Shown here piece after piece: positions 13,401-28,400 of a DNA stretch of 64,000 bases. This DNA comes from Owenia fusiformis. Lineage: Eukaryota > Annelida > Polychaeta > Sabellida > Oweniidae. The position numbers were made by a program, and so were the translations under genes. The notes beneath the pieces were generated by a model. The model was not told the DNA's origin, ran no database searches, and was given only the letters and a program-made list of their open reading frames with translations. The DNA lies in NCBI GenBank assembly GCA_903813345.2, contig CAIIXF020000009.1:25206740-25270739 (forward strand), given 5' to 3'. How positions within the stretch are numbered: the stretch's first letter is position 1; every line of letters starts with the position of its first letter.

Positions 13401-16400
13401 CAAAGCACTCATGAATGGTCATTCAAACTCACGTTGCATTGTGGGAATTGTGAGCCCCATTTTTGGGGTTTGAACTATCTACATGTGAGGGGCTCTCAGG
13501 GGGAAAAGAAGCTGCATCATCCCCAAGTTCCGTTTCTTCAGCCTCAGAAGCAGACACCATTCTCTCATATGGTGATGGGTAAAATAGCGGATCTGGGGCA
13601 CTCGGTGTCAGCTAAAACCAAACATGGCCACTTCAGTCTTATATAGAGACAATACACAATAGCATGGAAACATTCTACAAGTTGAGCTTCTAGCACTTCC
13701 TTGACAACTAAGCAAATTGAACATTGAAATTAAGATGAAAAAAATTGAAATTGACATAGTTGTCTAGGAACTGCTAGGTCTTCCACCAAAAGCTACGGCC
13801 CAAACAATCAAAAGCAATGCTCAGAAATGCTTGATGAGGAAAGGATCTGAAGGTCTCAAGAAATTAGGTAAAAGCTTATATAATTATTTTGTGGATACTA
13901 AGAACAAATCTGATATAAAACTTCAGGAAAGCTTGTATTTTGCTGATAGGTAAATCAAACTGAAACATCCACGAAACCTAAATGCTACATTTAAATCAGC
14001 GCATGTGAAGATCTATATTAGTTTGAAGTTCTAACATCTATCTTAAAATTTTTTGGTTAAAGCAATTTCTTGTTCGCAAAATCTCTTGAAAGCGTTGGGT
14101 CATACCAAAGCAGGATACCGGACCAAATTTCAAATGAAACCTTTTTCTTGATTGCTTTAGCCACTACATGCTCAAATCTAGCCTTAACTCAACAATTATA
14201 TAGGCATATCACGATTCTTGATATAATTTGATTGACTTTCAAAGGGTAAATCAAAATTCATTTGTTCATAATATTCAATGAACAATTTTGGACACACCTC
14301 ATTAAGAAGGAATAATTATTGAGTTTTGCCAGAAGAAATCAGTTCACCAGGCTACCCACCCACAAATATAGCATAGTGCCATCTTTAGTGGTTAGCACCT
14401 AATGTAGAAGAAGGTCAAGATGAAAGACCAAGGGCAGAAACAGGAAATAAAGTATACACTACATTGACTACTACGCAACATACTAACTAAAAGAATAGAA
14501 CAGGGCACCATTTTCTGGTTATTTACTTTAACAGAAATAATATTTTGATAACAATCATTTGATAAATTGTTTGATCTAATCATTTACTTTGAAACTCAAA
14601 AACAAAGGTATGACCTATTTTTAATGATGCTTTCAAATGTGCACTAGATGCATAATCCATAACTCAATCAAATGAACATTATGGTGTATATAAGCGAGAC
14701 TACACATATATATTTGAAGAGGTCATCTTAGATTGCTAGATAAATAGTGTCTTGTTAAGAGATATTTCATTACCACCGATGAACAAAATATACAATACAC
14801 CTCCTCCCCTCCATGGATGAATTTGATCTTTTGACTTGAGGATTACCAATTTTAAAATCCCTTATGAGCCAAATATATAAAGTTGGGTTTCTATATTATA
14901 TTACTGGGTATTAATAATTTCTGATTTCTGGTTTGTCAGAAATGGTTTCACATGTTCTTTCTAGTGATAAACATGTCCATATGCAGCACTTTGGACACCA
15001 TATATAGGTAGTCTATTTGATATTTAGGTGGTAACGAAATGGCAAATACAACACCAGACTTAACACATTATAAATAGCAAGGAAAGATGTTCTGCATAGA
15101 AGCTTTGAAGCAAGTAACATTTGGAAGCACATTATTCGCATTGATTAAAAACATGTTTTTATTGATTAATATTTAATTAAGAAATGAAACAAATAGTTCA
15201 TATTTTTAGCTATTTCAATTTATACATTTCATATCTTGCAATACAATACAATCTCAACATTTACATATTTGTATTTACAGTGTAGCTCCTATTGTATTCG
15301 AAAAAGGAATATAATGTTAAAATCAGTTATTTTACAAATTACAACAAACCTTTTGAACTGTCCAAATGTCATTTTTAGGACATCATAATGAATCATTCAT
15401 TCATCTACAAAACCCCTCCACCATGTGTCATGTGTATGCATGTTAGTTATGATTGTGCCCTTATAACTTCTCATTATATTCCAAATTTTCCCCCATCTTC
15501 CCAATACCATTTTTTGGTTTTCTTGTGTTTAACTAATGTTTCCCTTGGTGTGACAATTTGAGCTTGAGGTGCCAAACAAATATTTTGTGTTCTCATACCA
15601 AAAGTATTTTATCTACAAACAGGCTCGATTGAAAAACCCTGAAACATCTTAAAAACAAAAACAGCAAACCCCTATTAATAATTAACAGAACCATTTTAAA
15701 CCCAAATGAAATTGAAATACTATACGAGGGGTGATCAATAAGTAATGGACGTTTTTTTACACAGATGTTTTTTATAGACCAATCCCTTCGATTTTCTTAC
15801 CAGTGATACATCATCCAATTATCTATCAACTCTGAAGATTTGAAGACAATATATGTATTACATGTTGATATATCCTTATTTCCGTGAAGGAGGTACAGGT
15901 ACCCCGGGACCGACATTTACGTCACATATTCTGAAGCTATTTTAGATTGTTTAACGCAATGCAGTTGAATGCAGGCTGAACAAAACAAACCATTATGGTC
16001 ATGAATTACCCCATTTTGTTATGCCATAGTTGATTTTGAATATTTTATCATTACTATGTGGTATTCATGCCACATTCAGTCCTCAGGGCCCTCTAAATAG
16101 GTTCCATCAAGTGCTACAATCATGTACACAATTCCTCATACTCTTAACTCAAGATTGTGAGACGAGGCTGAATCCATTCTCTGACATGGTAGCAAGATGC
16201 AGTTGCACGGATTGTTTTATTTCATCAATGGCAATAAACCTGCATCCTTTCTCTATAGAAATAAGTAGTATAGGAATAAATAAGTCACATGTGGACAGAT
16301 CTGGACAATATGGTGCATTGGCCAAGGGCTCAATTTTGAGGTCCAGGGATATTGTTTTCTGAACATTTTGAGATCTGTGGGCAGGTGCATTGTCTATATG

Positions 16401-19400
16401 GAGTAGGTTGTTCCCTTCTATTACCATCCCTTTCTTCCACAATGCTTTCTCAAATTAACCTGCAAACCCCTTCCATACAATACTTTCTGTTTATGCGTTA
16501 CGAGTCAGCAAAAAAATTCAAACAACACAACACTTGTTGTATATAAAACGTTCAAATCTAACTGAAATTTACCAAACTGGCTAAAAACTGAATATGTGAC
16601 GTAAATGTCGGTCCCGGGGTACCTGTACCTCCTTCACGGAAATAAGGATATATCAATATGTATTATATATTTTATCTTCAAATCTTCAGAATTGATAGAA
16701 AATTGAATGATGTATCACTGGTAGGAAAATCAAAGGGATTGGTCTATAAAAAGTATCTGTCTGAAAAAGCGTCCATTACTTATTGATCACCCCTCGTACT
16801 ATTAAATACATTATATAGTTCTGAGCACCAATGAGAATATATTGAGAGATGGTGCATGATGGTTAGCTATGAAATGGGGAGGGGTCTATCAACATTAAGG
16901 GTTGGCAAACAATGTGTATCCCGTATAAAAATATGGAGCCCGTTCCTTAAAAAGATCATAACTCTATAGCATGATATTGTCACAGGTACATCAAAAAATA
17001 CAACTTAAAATCTGGGTTATGCATTTTAGACCTGTGAATGTGGACACTTCTGTAATAGGCAGAACACATTGACTCATTGTAAAATGAACCTTTGTAAAAG
17101 GAACATATCCCAGCCAAGGAACACTCTTGAGGTACCAAAGGCATTTCACAATATATGTTTTTTACAATATTTCAAGGAATAAGCTCCTGGGACGGGATGG
17201 GGTACAGGAAAGGTACAAGCGTATGAACTGCCAAAGTAAATTCTGTTCTACTGAATATCTAAATGGAATGTATAAAATAGTGACATTTGGAAATTCAAAT
17301 AAAGAAGGAATTTGGTTGGATTAATTAAGCATTCTGCTATCTATAGCACAGAGAAATGATAGACCCCATTACACAAAATGTTCTGTATAGGTTAGAAATT
17401 TGAAATAAATTTCAAAATACTTCAAACAATGTTTTTATTTTTAGCTTAATGTTAATCTATCAACACTCTCTGGGCAAAAGAGATATCTCAAAATGAAAGG
17501 CACAGTGCTGCATTAAGGATATTTTACTGAGGGGCTAACCCTTACCTTACAATGCTTTTTATTTCAGTCACAGATTTTCAAAAATAGACTGGATGCTCTT
17601 GTTTCATCTGGTTTAACTGATCATCCCATATATGGAATAATATTATGTCTTAGCTTTCTAATGGTTCCTTTTGTGAATCATATACTTATGCTGCTGTGTG
17701 ATCACCAAAATCGTGAGAATTTCCAGTCTATTTACATCAGAAAGTCTGTGATACAGTGCACTTGATCATATTTCTGTACAAATTCTGTGGTACAATGCAC
17801 TTTGTCATAACGAGCATATCCAAAAACATCAACATTGGTTTGAAATATTTTTGAAATTCCTACCCCAGTTCAAAAGTGCTAGTTATTGTATTGTGTAGTC
17901 ATGGTGAAGTGATTTCATGATGATTAATAGATGTCATAAAATTCTGTTAACTTACAGCGGGGGGAGGAGAACTCCGCCGTTCCATCGCTAGGTGTTCACC
18001 CCCCTGACTGCTAGGGCCGTTCCTACTGTATCGATTAGAGCCGCTACACGTACAGAGAGAGTGCATCATTAACTACATGCTGCAGTTATCATCTTGACAA
18101 GCCTCGTGATTATTTCAAAATATCTCAGAGATTAAATGATCTTAGTTATCTTACTCCCTTTAGGGCATTAGCCATTAATGAGCCGAGGAATATTCTAAAA
18201 GACTTTTTAAAATCATGTTTATCTGTTCAGTTTCAAAAAGGATGATTTTGCCTCAGTAATTCTGACTATGGCCCTCCCCTAACATTGAAGTTCATGAGAC
18301 TATTTTGAGACTTGTATAAGATGTGAAATTAAAGCTACAGGTACGGACTAACAACAACTAATATACATAAGTGGAATAAAACTGTCCAGAGCTGGGTTAA
18401 ATTGTTAAATACATAAATATGGTAAACTAATTCTTTGTTCAGGATAAAAATTACTATCATGATTTTTCTAGAATCTTTTAATCCCAAATATTAAATTTTC
18501 TCAATCAATTAATTCAATTTAAACTTACTATCAAGAATAATATATTATCAAATAAATAATAAAAGCTTGAAATCAAATTAAAGTTGTATTAACATAATGT
18601 TAGCGATATAACATGCTGTTTGTACATTGTAGATTACCATATTCTATGTGGAACCATTAGTAACTAGAAAAACAGCAACTCCACGGAGTAGCAAATCCCA
18701 CCGAACAAAACATATTATGCGTGAAAATGTTGAAATGACGTGCACTTTGTGATAGAAGCATGAAATCTGGCACAAAGTTAGTTTATACCATTGTGAACTA
18801 GGCATCATCATATAAAATTTGAACCAAATCCGTTCACTATATGAGTTATCAAAGTTTACGTTTTTTACGAATATGGGCCGCCATCTTGAAATTCAGCCGC
18901 CATCTTGAAAATTATTTCTTGAACAGAGCTACTGTGTCCCTAGGCATAATCATATAAAATTTCAACCAAATCTGTTCACTGGTATTTGAGTTATCAAAGA
19001 TTAGGTTTTTTTACGAAAAATTGCCGCCATTTTGAAATTAAGCGGAAATCTTGAAAATGTTTTGTCGAACATAGCTACTGTGTCCCTAAGCATCATCATA
19101 TAAAATTTGAACCAAATCCGTTTACTTGTATTTGAGTTATCAAAGATTACATATTTTTACGAAAAATGGCCGCCATTTTGAAATTAAGTGGCCATCTTGA
19201 AAATTTCTTTTTGTGCAAAACTCCTTTGTCCCTAGACATCAGCTTATAAAATTTGAGCCAAATCCGTTCACTGGTATAGGAGTTATGAAAGATTACGTTT
19301 TTTACGAATATGGGCCGCCATCTTGAAATTCAGCCGCCATCTTGAAAATTATTTCTTGAACAGAGCTACTGTGTCCCTAGGCATAATCATATAAAATTTC

Positions 19401-22400
19401 AACCAAATCTGTTCACTGGTATTTGAGTTATCAAAGATTACGTTTTTTACGAAAAATTGCCGCCATTTTGAAATTAAGTGGCCATCTTGAAAATGTTTTG
19501 TCGAACATAGCTACTGTGTCCCTAAGCATCACCATATAAAATTTGAACCAAATCCGTTCACTGGTATTTGAGTTATCAAAGATTACATATTTTTACGAAA
19601 AATGGCCGCCATTTTAAAATTAAGCGGCCATCTTGAAAATCTCTTTTTGTGCGAAACTCCTTTGTCCCTAGCCATCAGCATATAAAATTTTAACCAAATC
19701 CGCGAACTAGTATTTGAGTTATTAAAGATTACATTTTTTAAGAAAAATGGCGGCCATTTTGAATTCAGTGGCCATATTGAAAATTCCTTCTCGAGCAGAG
19801 GTCCTACACCCATAAGGCATAAGCCTATAAAATTTGAATCAAATCCGTGGAACGGTATTTGAGTTATCGCCCGGACAAACAGACGGACGGACGGACGGAC
19901 GGACGGCTTTCCTATATCCCTCTCGAACTTCGTTCGGTGGGATAACTACAGTAGTTTCTTTTGAAAGAAAAGAATAGCATATCATTTCAAAATAGATAAA
20001 TCAAATTGAATTAATGCAACGATGGGGACAATGACGACTACATTCTATCAAGCCTTTAAACATAAACATCTCCCATTTTTTCGACCTTAGCCAATAATTC
20101 AAAATTCAGCAGTTTGAGGCTATGTTTTAAACATTTGAATCCCCAAAGATGGCTATTCCAAATTATAACGTAGGGTCTACAGACAAAGCAGCTTCAGCAT
20201 GAAATAACCCTATAAATGCACGGGGAACCCCTAATAAACTCTTTTTCACATTTTTGAACAAAAATCAAAGATAGGGTGCCAATTGTTGTGTAAGAATACA
20301 GCATTTATAACATTAAAAAGCTAAGTCAAAAAAGGTAAATAAATTAAACCAATAAATAATAAAAAAAATACTATTATAAATATTTTTAAAATTTAAAATA
20401 AACGGGAAGCAAATTGATTGGTTGCGAATTGAATTTCTTATAATTGCAAATGTCTGTGCAGAGAATGGCGTGAAAAGAAGCATGAATTCAAATAACAAAA
20501 ATGATATACAGACCTATAGAAAGACATGGACATAATACAGATGAGGTCAATTCAACCAATTCGATGATATAGCAACATAATGAGAAAAATATAAAACTCC
20601 GGGTGAACGATTAAAATAAAAGTTCACGGTGTGAATTTATTGAATAAAATCTGAATTCAACTATAACAGTAACAATTTACCAAACAAGGTCATTTTGTAT
20701 TAAATACAAAATGTTCCCCGATACTATATATAATATTCAAAGCAGAGTGAGTATGAATTCAGATTTTCAATCCATATACTGCAAGGCCTTTCGTGAAATA
20801 TCCAGGATACATTCAAGATGGTGTACTTAATATATCCAATATACTAGTATTTATCATCAATTATTTGCAAATATTTATTGTTTATTGTATTGAAATGTGA
20901 GCTGGATGTTTCACATTTTAAGGCCCTACAGATATAATAACAGTGCTGAATATTGTATAATATAGAATTGCCTTACATGTTTCCGAGTTCTATGGGACTA
21001 TAATGGGAGGGCAATATATATTATAAATTACATATAAAATTTAACAAGTGATCATATACATATATTTTATTAATTATTCTTTAATTTTGGAAACAACATT
21101 ACTTTGGTACATGCATTATATGTGTTATATCAGACACATGTGTTATGCTTTATATTGTGGGAAGGAGAGTGCATGTAAAATCCAAATGCATAGGTACTTA
21201 ATAATGTATTGTATGTTATATCACACACAACTTTTCATATTTATGAATATGATATAACAATTGCAATAGGTGCAGATTGATCAGGTGAAATAGTGAGGCA
21301 TGCAATATGTGGCCAGACAATGGCATATTACAAGGGTGGATCATAAAGATTTCAATACATGTACAGGGTGAGACAAAAAAGGTAGCTGAAAAAATGTAAC
21401 ATGCAAGATGTCACAATCTGCCATTTATAACAGATGAAGACTGCCGAACACCAACTGCCAAACACTGTCCACAAATAAATCGAAGACTATAACAATATGC
21501 CACCATTTCTTGTGGCGACATAAAAACTCAGTCATTCAGCAAGGGTCATATTTGGCTTTATATGTAATAATAAAATATTTCATTATACTAAGATACATTT
21601 GTCTATTCCAAGTAGTCAAATTTTATGAAACATGCTCCAAGTGATGGCCTTGTCTTTGGAGACAAACTTGATGGAGGCAAACTTGTGCCTGTGCCTGATC
21701 TGGCAAAGTTGTTCACTACATGCTTTAAGATAAGCTGTGTAATGACTCTCATCTTCTTATCTCTTATGTTTAAACTCTCTAATGCTTCTAGAGTTGTTAG
21801 TGTTGGCATTATCTTTGAAAAAACTTCACCCAAGTTTGCTCAACAGGAAAAGCTGGCATTCGGAACATATTTTGTAAAATGGCAATAAAATTATGATCAA
21901 TTGAAATAGACCAATAAAACAAGGTAGGATGAAAGAACATTGAACAAGGCTAATTCTACCAAATATACTTTTATACCCATGCTGAATGACTCAGTAATTT
22001 GTTTGGGTTACCTTTTTAGGCTCACCTTGTATGTACATGCTAAAAATCAACTAGCCAAGATTAAGGTAAAGGCTTATATTGTCACACCCTTGATATTTAG
22101 CAAATGTTCAGCCCATTATGTATGCCAATGCCAAAGGTAAAGACTGGTATATTGATAGACAGGACAATAGACATATAATGTGCATTTTATACTATGCATC
22201 AATACATATAGACAGTGCATTAAAGAAGTATTACATAAAGAGCTTTTGAGTGTCTAAAAACACTATGATTGGCAGTGTAAGGTATGATGCAACAGCACTG
22301 AGATTTTAAATAAGTGTAAGAGAAAAGAATCCTTGAAAGACTTATGGTAACATTGAAAGTGTAAGTTAAATATTATGATGCAGTTTGTCAGATTGGCAAT

Positions 22401-25400
22401 GTAAAGTATGATGCAGCACTGAGATTAAAATTGAGTGTAAGAGAAAAGAACCATTGCCAGACTTATGGTAACATTGAAAGTGTAAATTAAAGATTATGAT
22501 GCAGTTTGTCAGATTGGCCGTGTAAAGTATGATGCAACAGCACTGAGATTTAAATTGAGTGTAAAAGAAAATAACCATTGCCAGATTTATGGTAACATTG
22601 AAAGTGTAAGATAAAGAGTATGATGCAGTTTGTCAGACTGGCCGTGTAAAGTATGATGCAACAGCACTGAGATTTTAATTAAGTGTAAAAGAAAATAACC
22701 ATTGCCAGATTAATGGTAACATTGAAAGTGTAAGTTAAAGATAATGATGCAGTTTGGCAGATTGACAGTGTAAAGTATGATGGAACAGCACTGAGATTTA
22801 AACTGAGTGTGAGAAGAACCCTTGCCAGATTTATGGTAACATTGAAAGTGTAAGTTAAAGATTATGATGCAGTTTGTCAGATTGGCAGTGTAAAGTATGA
22901 TGCAACAGCACTGAGATTTTAATTAAGTGTTAAAGAAAATAACCATTGCCAGATTTATGGTAACATTGAAAGAGTAAGTTAAAGATTATGATGCAGTTTG
23001 TCAGATTGGCAGTGTAAAGTATGATGCAACAGCACTGAGATTTTAATTGAGTGTTAAAGAAAATAACCATTGCCAGATTTATGGTAAAATTGAAAGTGTA
23101 AGTTAAAGATTATGATGCAGTTTGTCAGATTGGCAGTGTAAAGTATGATGCAACAGCACTGAGATTCTTAATTAAGTGTTAAAGAAAATAACCATTGCCA
23201 GATTTATGGTAACATTGAAAGAGTAAGTTAAAGATTATGATGCAGTTTGTCAGATTGGCAGTGTAAAGTATGATGCAACAGCACTGAGATTTTAATTAAG
23301 TGTAACAGAAAATAGCCATTGCCATGGTAACATTGAAAGTGTAAGTTAAAGATTATGATGCAGTTTGTCAGATTGGCAGTGTAAAGTATGATGCAACAGC
23401 ACTGAGATTTTAATTAAGTGTAACAGAAAATAGCCATTGCCATGGTAACATTGAAAGTGTAAGTTAAAGATTATGATGCAGTTTGTCAGATTGGCGGTGT
23501 AAAGTATGATGCAACAGCACTGAGATTTTAATTGAGTGTTAAAGAAAATAACCATTGCCAGATTTGTGGTAAAATTGAAAGTGTAAGTTAAAGATTATGA
23601 TGCAGTTTGTCAGATTGGCAGTGTAAAGTCATTGATGCAACAGCACTGAGATTTTAATTAAGTATAAAAGAAAAGAACCATTGCCAGATTAATGGTAACA
23701 TTGAAAGTGTAAGTTAAAGATTATGATACAGTTTGTCAGATTGGCAGTGTAAAGTCATTGATGCAACAGCACTGAGATTTTAATTAAGTATAAAAGAAAA
23801 GAACCATTGCCAGATTAATGGTAACATTGAAAGAGTAAGTTAAAGATTATGATGCAGTTTGTCAGATTGGCAGTGTAAAGTATGATGCAACAGCACTGAG
23901 ATTTTAATTAAGTGTTAAAGAAAATAACCATTGCCATATTCATGATAACATTGAAAGTGTAAGTTAAAGATTATGATGCAGTTTGTCAGATTGGCAGTGT
24001 AAAGTATGATGCAACAGCACTGAGATTTTAATTAAGTGTAACAGAAAATAGCCATTGCCATGGTAACATTGAAAGTGTAAGTTAAAGATTATGATGCAGT
24101 TTGTCAGATTGGCAGTGTAAAGTATGATGCAACAGCACTGAGATTTTAATTGAGTGTTAAAGAAAATAACCATTGCCAGATTTATGGTAAAATTGAAAGT
24201 GTAAGTTAAAGATTATGATGCAGTTTGTCAGATTGGCAGTGTAAAGTCATTGATGCAACAGCACTGAGATTTTAATTAAGTATAAAAGAAAAGAACCATT
24301 GCCAGATTAATGGTAACATTGAAAGTGTAAGTTAAAGATTATGATGCAGTTTGTCAGATTGGCAGTGTAAAGTCATTGATGCAACAGCACTGAGATTTTA
24401 ATTAAGTATAAAAGAAAAGAACCATTGCCAGATTAATGGTAACATTAAAGTGTAAGTTAAAGATTAAGTTGCAGTTTGTCAGATTGGCAGTGTAAAGTCA
24501 TTGATGCAACAGCACTGAGATTTTAATTAAGTATAAAAGAAAAGAACCATTGCCAGATTAATGGTAACATTTAAAGTGTAAGTTAAAGATTAAGTTGCAG
24601 TTTGTCAGATTGGCAGTGTAAAAAGTATGATGGAACAGCACTGAGATTTTAATTAAGTGTAAAAGAAAATAACCATTGCCAGATTAATGGTTACATTTAA
24701 AGTGTAAGTTAAAGATTATGATGTAGTAGGTGCTAAGGTTATGAACAGCTTTTGGATAATATTGTCAGTGTGTTGTGACATGGGGTTAACAATATGCTGT
24801 CACATTTGAGGTGTAACTGAAAAGTAACTGATAAAACAGGTGCTTGTTTTGAGTAGAATAGAACAAACCCTCACCAGAAATACGCTAATATTGTCAGTTA
24901 TTGAAAGGTTACAATACAAAAGGTCACAGTGGAAGGTAAAATTGATGCAATAAAAAGTGCCAAGATTACAAGTGAAAACACTAAGTTATACATGCATCAT
25001 TCAGTACCTAAATATAAACATGGAAATATATTTCAAATACAAAAACTTGGAATTTTCTTTGAATTAGCCATGCTTTCTGCTAGGCCTAAGTAATCAATCA
25101 ACATTGTACACATTTAAAGAATTAGAGAATTATGACACAATTGATTGATTAAAATAACCTGCATGCACAGTTGCCATAGCAACAAGTTACCGAGTAGCCA
25201 TTTAGATGCATCGATAGACTAGCTGCTTTTAATCCTCTGCCCCCATACATTAGTTGAGAATGTCAGTCCTCTATGTTGTTAAACACATAAACGTTCTAAG
25301 TTATACTAGAGACTAATTTGCCAGAAAGTAATATTACCACAAAGACTAAAAATGTCATACATCAAGCAAAATCGGTTATGAAAGAATATCAAGCAATCTA

Positions 25401-28400
25401 TGTAAAATAGAACGCAAATACAGCTACAGTTAACTATTAACTAAAATGAATCAGAAATAATATTGAAAGCAAATATGAAATCTATTTTGGAACACATACC
25501 TCCTGGTATTACATTGAAAAAAAGAGAATTCATGAAATAGTTTTCAAATGTTCAATTCCTTTTTGTTGCCATCAATGTGCATTACAGTGTATATAAAACA
25601 CATTTCTCAGCAAGGAAAAGTTATAAAACTATATAATAAAGCTTGATTGTAAGACATTGCTTCATGTTAAATATGTTATAATGCATAATTAAAGTGACTT
25701 TTGAGAAATTTTACTCTTTTTTAACGTCTAATAAAATTATATTAAACACAACATTGCCAATTGAATTCTCCATGGTTAAATGAGTGCAACATCTATTCAA
25801 CACAAATTTATGACACAAAACTAGTGAAATCAACACAATTGTGAATTAATGAAGAAAAACTGTGATTAGTGAACAAATAATAATAAGTGACAATAAATGA
25901 CAATTTCAGTGAAAACAAGCAAACAACACTTTTACAACATAGAGTGAATGACTGAAACATTTTTGCTTGAGACTATTGTGGGGTTTGAGGCTATATAAGC
26001 AAACTGGCCAAAAGATGGCAGAAAAGACCACTGGGGACTGATCATCTTATTTCAAGCAACTGCAAAATACACAAACTTCACATCATCTATACTTGAATAA
26101 TCAATCAATGAAACTCAGACCTTATGCTAAATAAAACTAGCACAAATCTAATATAATCATTCATGAAATGATGAAAGCTAGGATGCGCTCTGAAATCAAG
26201 ATGACTCGCCACCATGTCTACTTCTAAATGACTACTCACGTGGGTAAGGTATGATAATGAGGCTCATGTGTGTTGTTGTTGGGAGGGGCACGGTTGAGAC
26301 TATTATGTGACCCATACCTGAAGTACGTTGGTGATGTTGTGTCAGCGCGTGGCATGTAAGGGTCATTCTCATCTATCTCGTAGTAACCCTTTCTGCAAAT
26401 ATAAAATAATTGTTGGTTACCAAATTTTCTCATAGTCTTAGGTCCACTCATTTTATGATCTAGTGTGCATCTTGTTAAGTACTTTTAAAATATCTGTGTC
26501 ACAGGCCTGAGAAGGGAAAACACAAAATACTAGACCTGCATGCACTGTTAAATTGCGAATCTGAAAATTCATTTGTGCCCAATTTGAAATTGGTGTCATA
26601 AAAATGACGACACTTTGTCCACTTTTGTATGTTTCGGAATCGGTAAAATGAGAATTCTAAAGCAGTTCAGAAAAATATTGGGTAAAACACTTCACTTGAT
26701 ATTAAAGTGATACTTTTACCTTTTACTGATGCGTCCCCAGGCAACAGTTACCATGACGATGAGTGCAGTCAGAAAGAGGCCAACAAGAAGTGCTGACAAT
26801 AGAAGGAATGCAACACCTGGCCTGAAGATATATGGAACATAAAAATCATATAAGTTTAGTGAGCAATTACATCTCTTTTTACACCACCTTAAAGAAAGCC
26901 CTTGTGTCCCTCCTTAAAACACTTCACCTTCTGGAAAGGTCCTGAAATTAGATGCAGGACTAGTGATTTTTCAGTCAGGAAATCATGAAAAGTCCTGGAT
27001 GAGAGAAATCAAGATGGCTGCTCTCCAAAACTTAGGCTCACTCATTTACCAATGAACAGTTGGCATCACAGGAAAATATCACAGGAAGTTTCATGTCAAC
27101 TGATGCATTTTCAACTAATCATATAATTGGAAATTATTTAGTATTGTTTCACTTATTGTATTCACTTCATGGAATTATGACTTGTCAAAGAAGCACTTGT
27201 ATTCACCTCAATAGCTTGAAATATTTGCATTACATGTATTTGGTTTATTTATCACATCTGAATATGTGTGATTTGTTCATGTCCCAAGAATATCATTTCG
27301 ACAAGGCAATAGCAAAACTTTTAACTCACAGTGCCATGTAGCAGGCCCCCTCTAGTGCATCAACATAATCCCCGTGAATGCCACTACAGTCCGTCTTTGC
27401 TGTAAGTTGTTGTAGATTCTGCACTGAGCGCTCCAGGCCCTTGCGTACCACAAACACCTGCCCCTCTAACTGAAACACATCAAGTACCAGAACAATTGAA
27501 CAAATGTGAAAGAATGGCTGAGACATAGCCAGATCAGTCAAGTCAAGTCAATTGTAAAGTCAGAAAAGTTATTATGGAGTAAATAGGTTATTGATGGTCG
27601 TGATGGAATATGAATTTTTCCTTGAGAAAATATGATGATGAAAATATCATATATTGATACTTTACATTGACCAATATCATATTTTCCCTCAGAATAAAAT
27701 TCATATTCCCTCCCTGCCATGAAATAACCTACATTGTACATTTATTTGGAATAAATATACTCATTTAAATTAAAACACTGATGTATCCCAGTCTTGTATT
27801 GTTTTGATAATTTGTTTGGTGAGTGTATGTCTTATTTTGATCAATTCCAAAGATGTCACATTTTTCATTCTTCAATTTTTCTGAGGCATTTTGACTTGCA
27901 ATTCTAACAGTTTCTTATAGCTGGCTATGGCCCAGAGAGGAAAGAAATACTAAGAAATGTTGGGTAGGAGATATAACAAATTTTACTCAAATATTCAAAA
28001 TGATATTAACTTTATTTCATTGGTATCTGCTTTTAGGTTGAATTAACAAGTTTAAAGCGTAGCACAGAACACAACAAAAGCATGTACAAAGTACAAAACA
28101 TAACAATAGGTATAAAAACATGCTAAAAATGAATTACCGGCCCTCATTACCACACATAAATATATTCATTTAGCATTAAAAATGCTGAAAATTTTCTTCA
28201 TAAAGACTTAATTTATAAAAATTAAAAAAAAATTAAATTTGTTATATTCAACCAAACATTCCTTAGTGAGGATATTTTACAGATTTATTTTAAAACAACT
28301 ACAGAATATTTATCGAAAATACTATTAAACTACCAAGACTGTATTAATTAAGTTAATCTAATTAATTTATATGCAAAGTATTAAATTATCTAGATATATC

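Larger units (their letters stand above)
13612..17955. other. TTYH intron between e12 and e11
   Basis: This is AT-rich intron. The only clear structure is the mariner remnant at 15725-16796. Confidence 0.55.
18044..26239. other. TTYH intron between e11 and e10, repeat-rich
   Basis: This 8.2-kb intron holds a 145-bp tandem element, a terminal-inverted-repeat element and a 124-bp satellite, listed separately. Between them (19960-21360 and 24730-26239) the AT-rich sequence shows no credible exon. Confidence 0.55.

Noticed and set aside
22366-24173. Repeated minus-strand open frames containing CCIILYTANLTNCI.
   Set aside because: They are identical products of the 124-bp satellite, interrupted between units.
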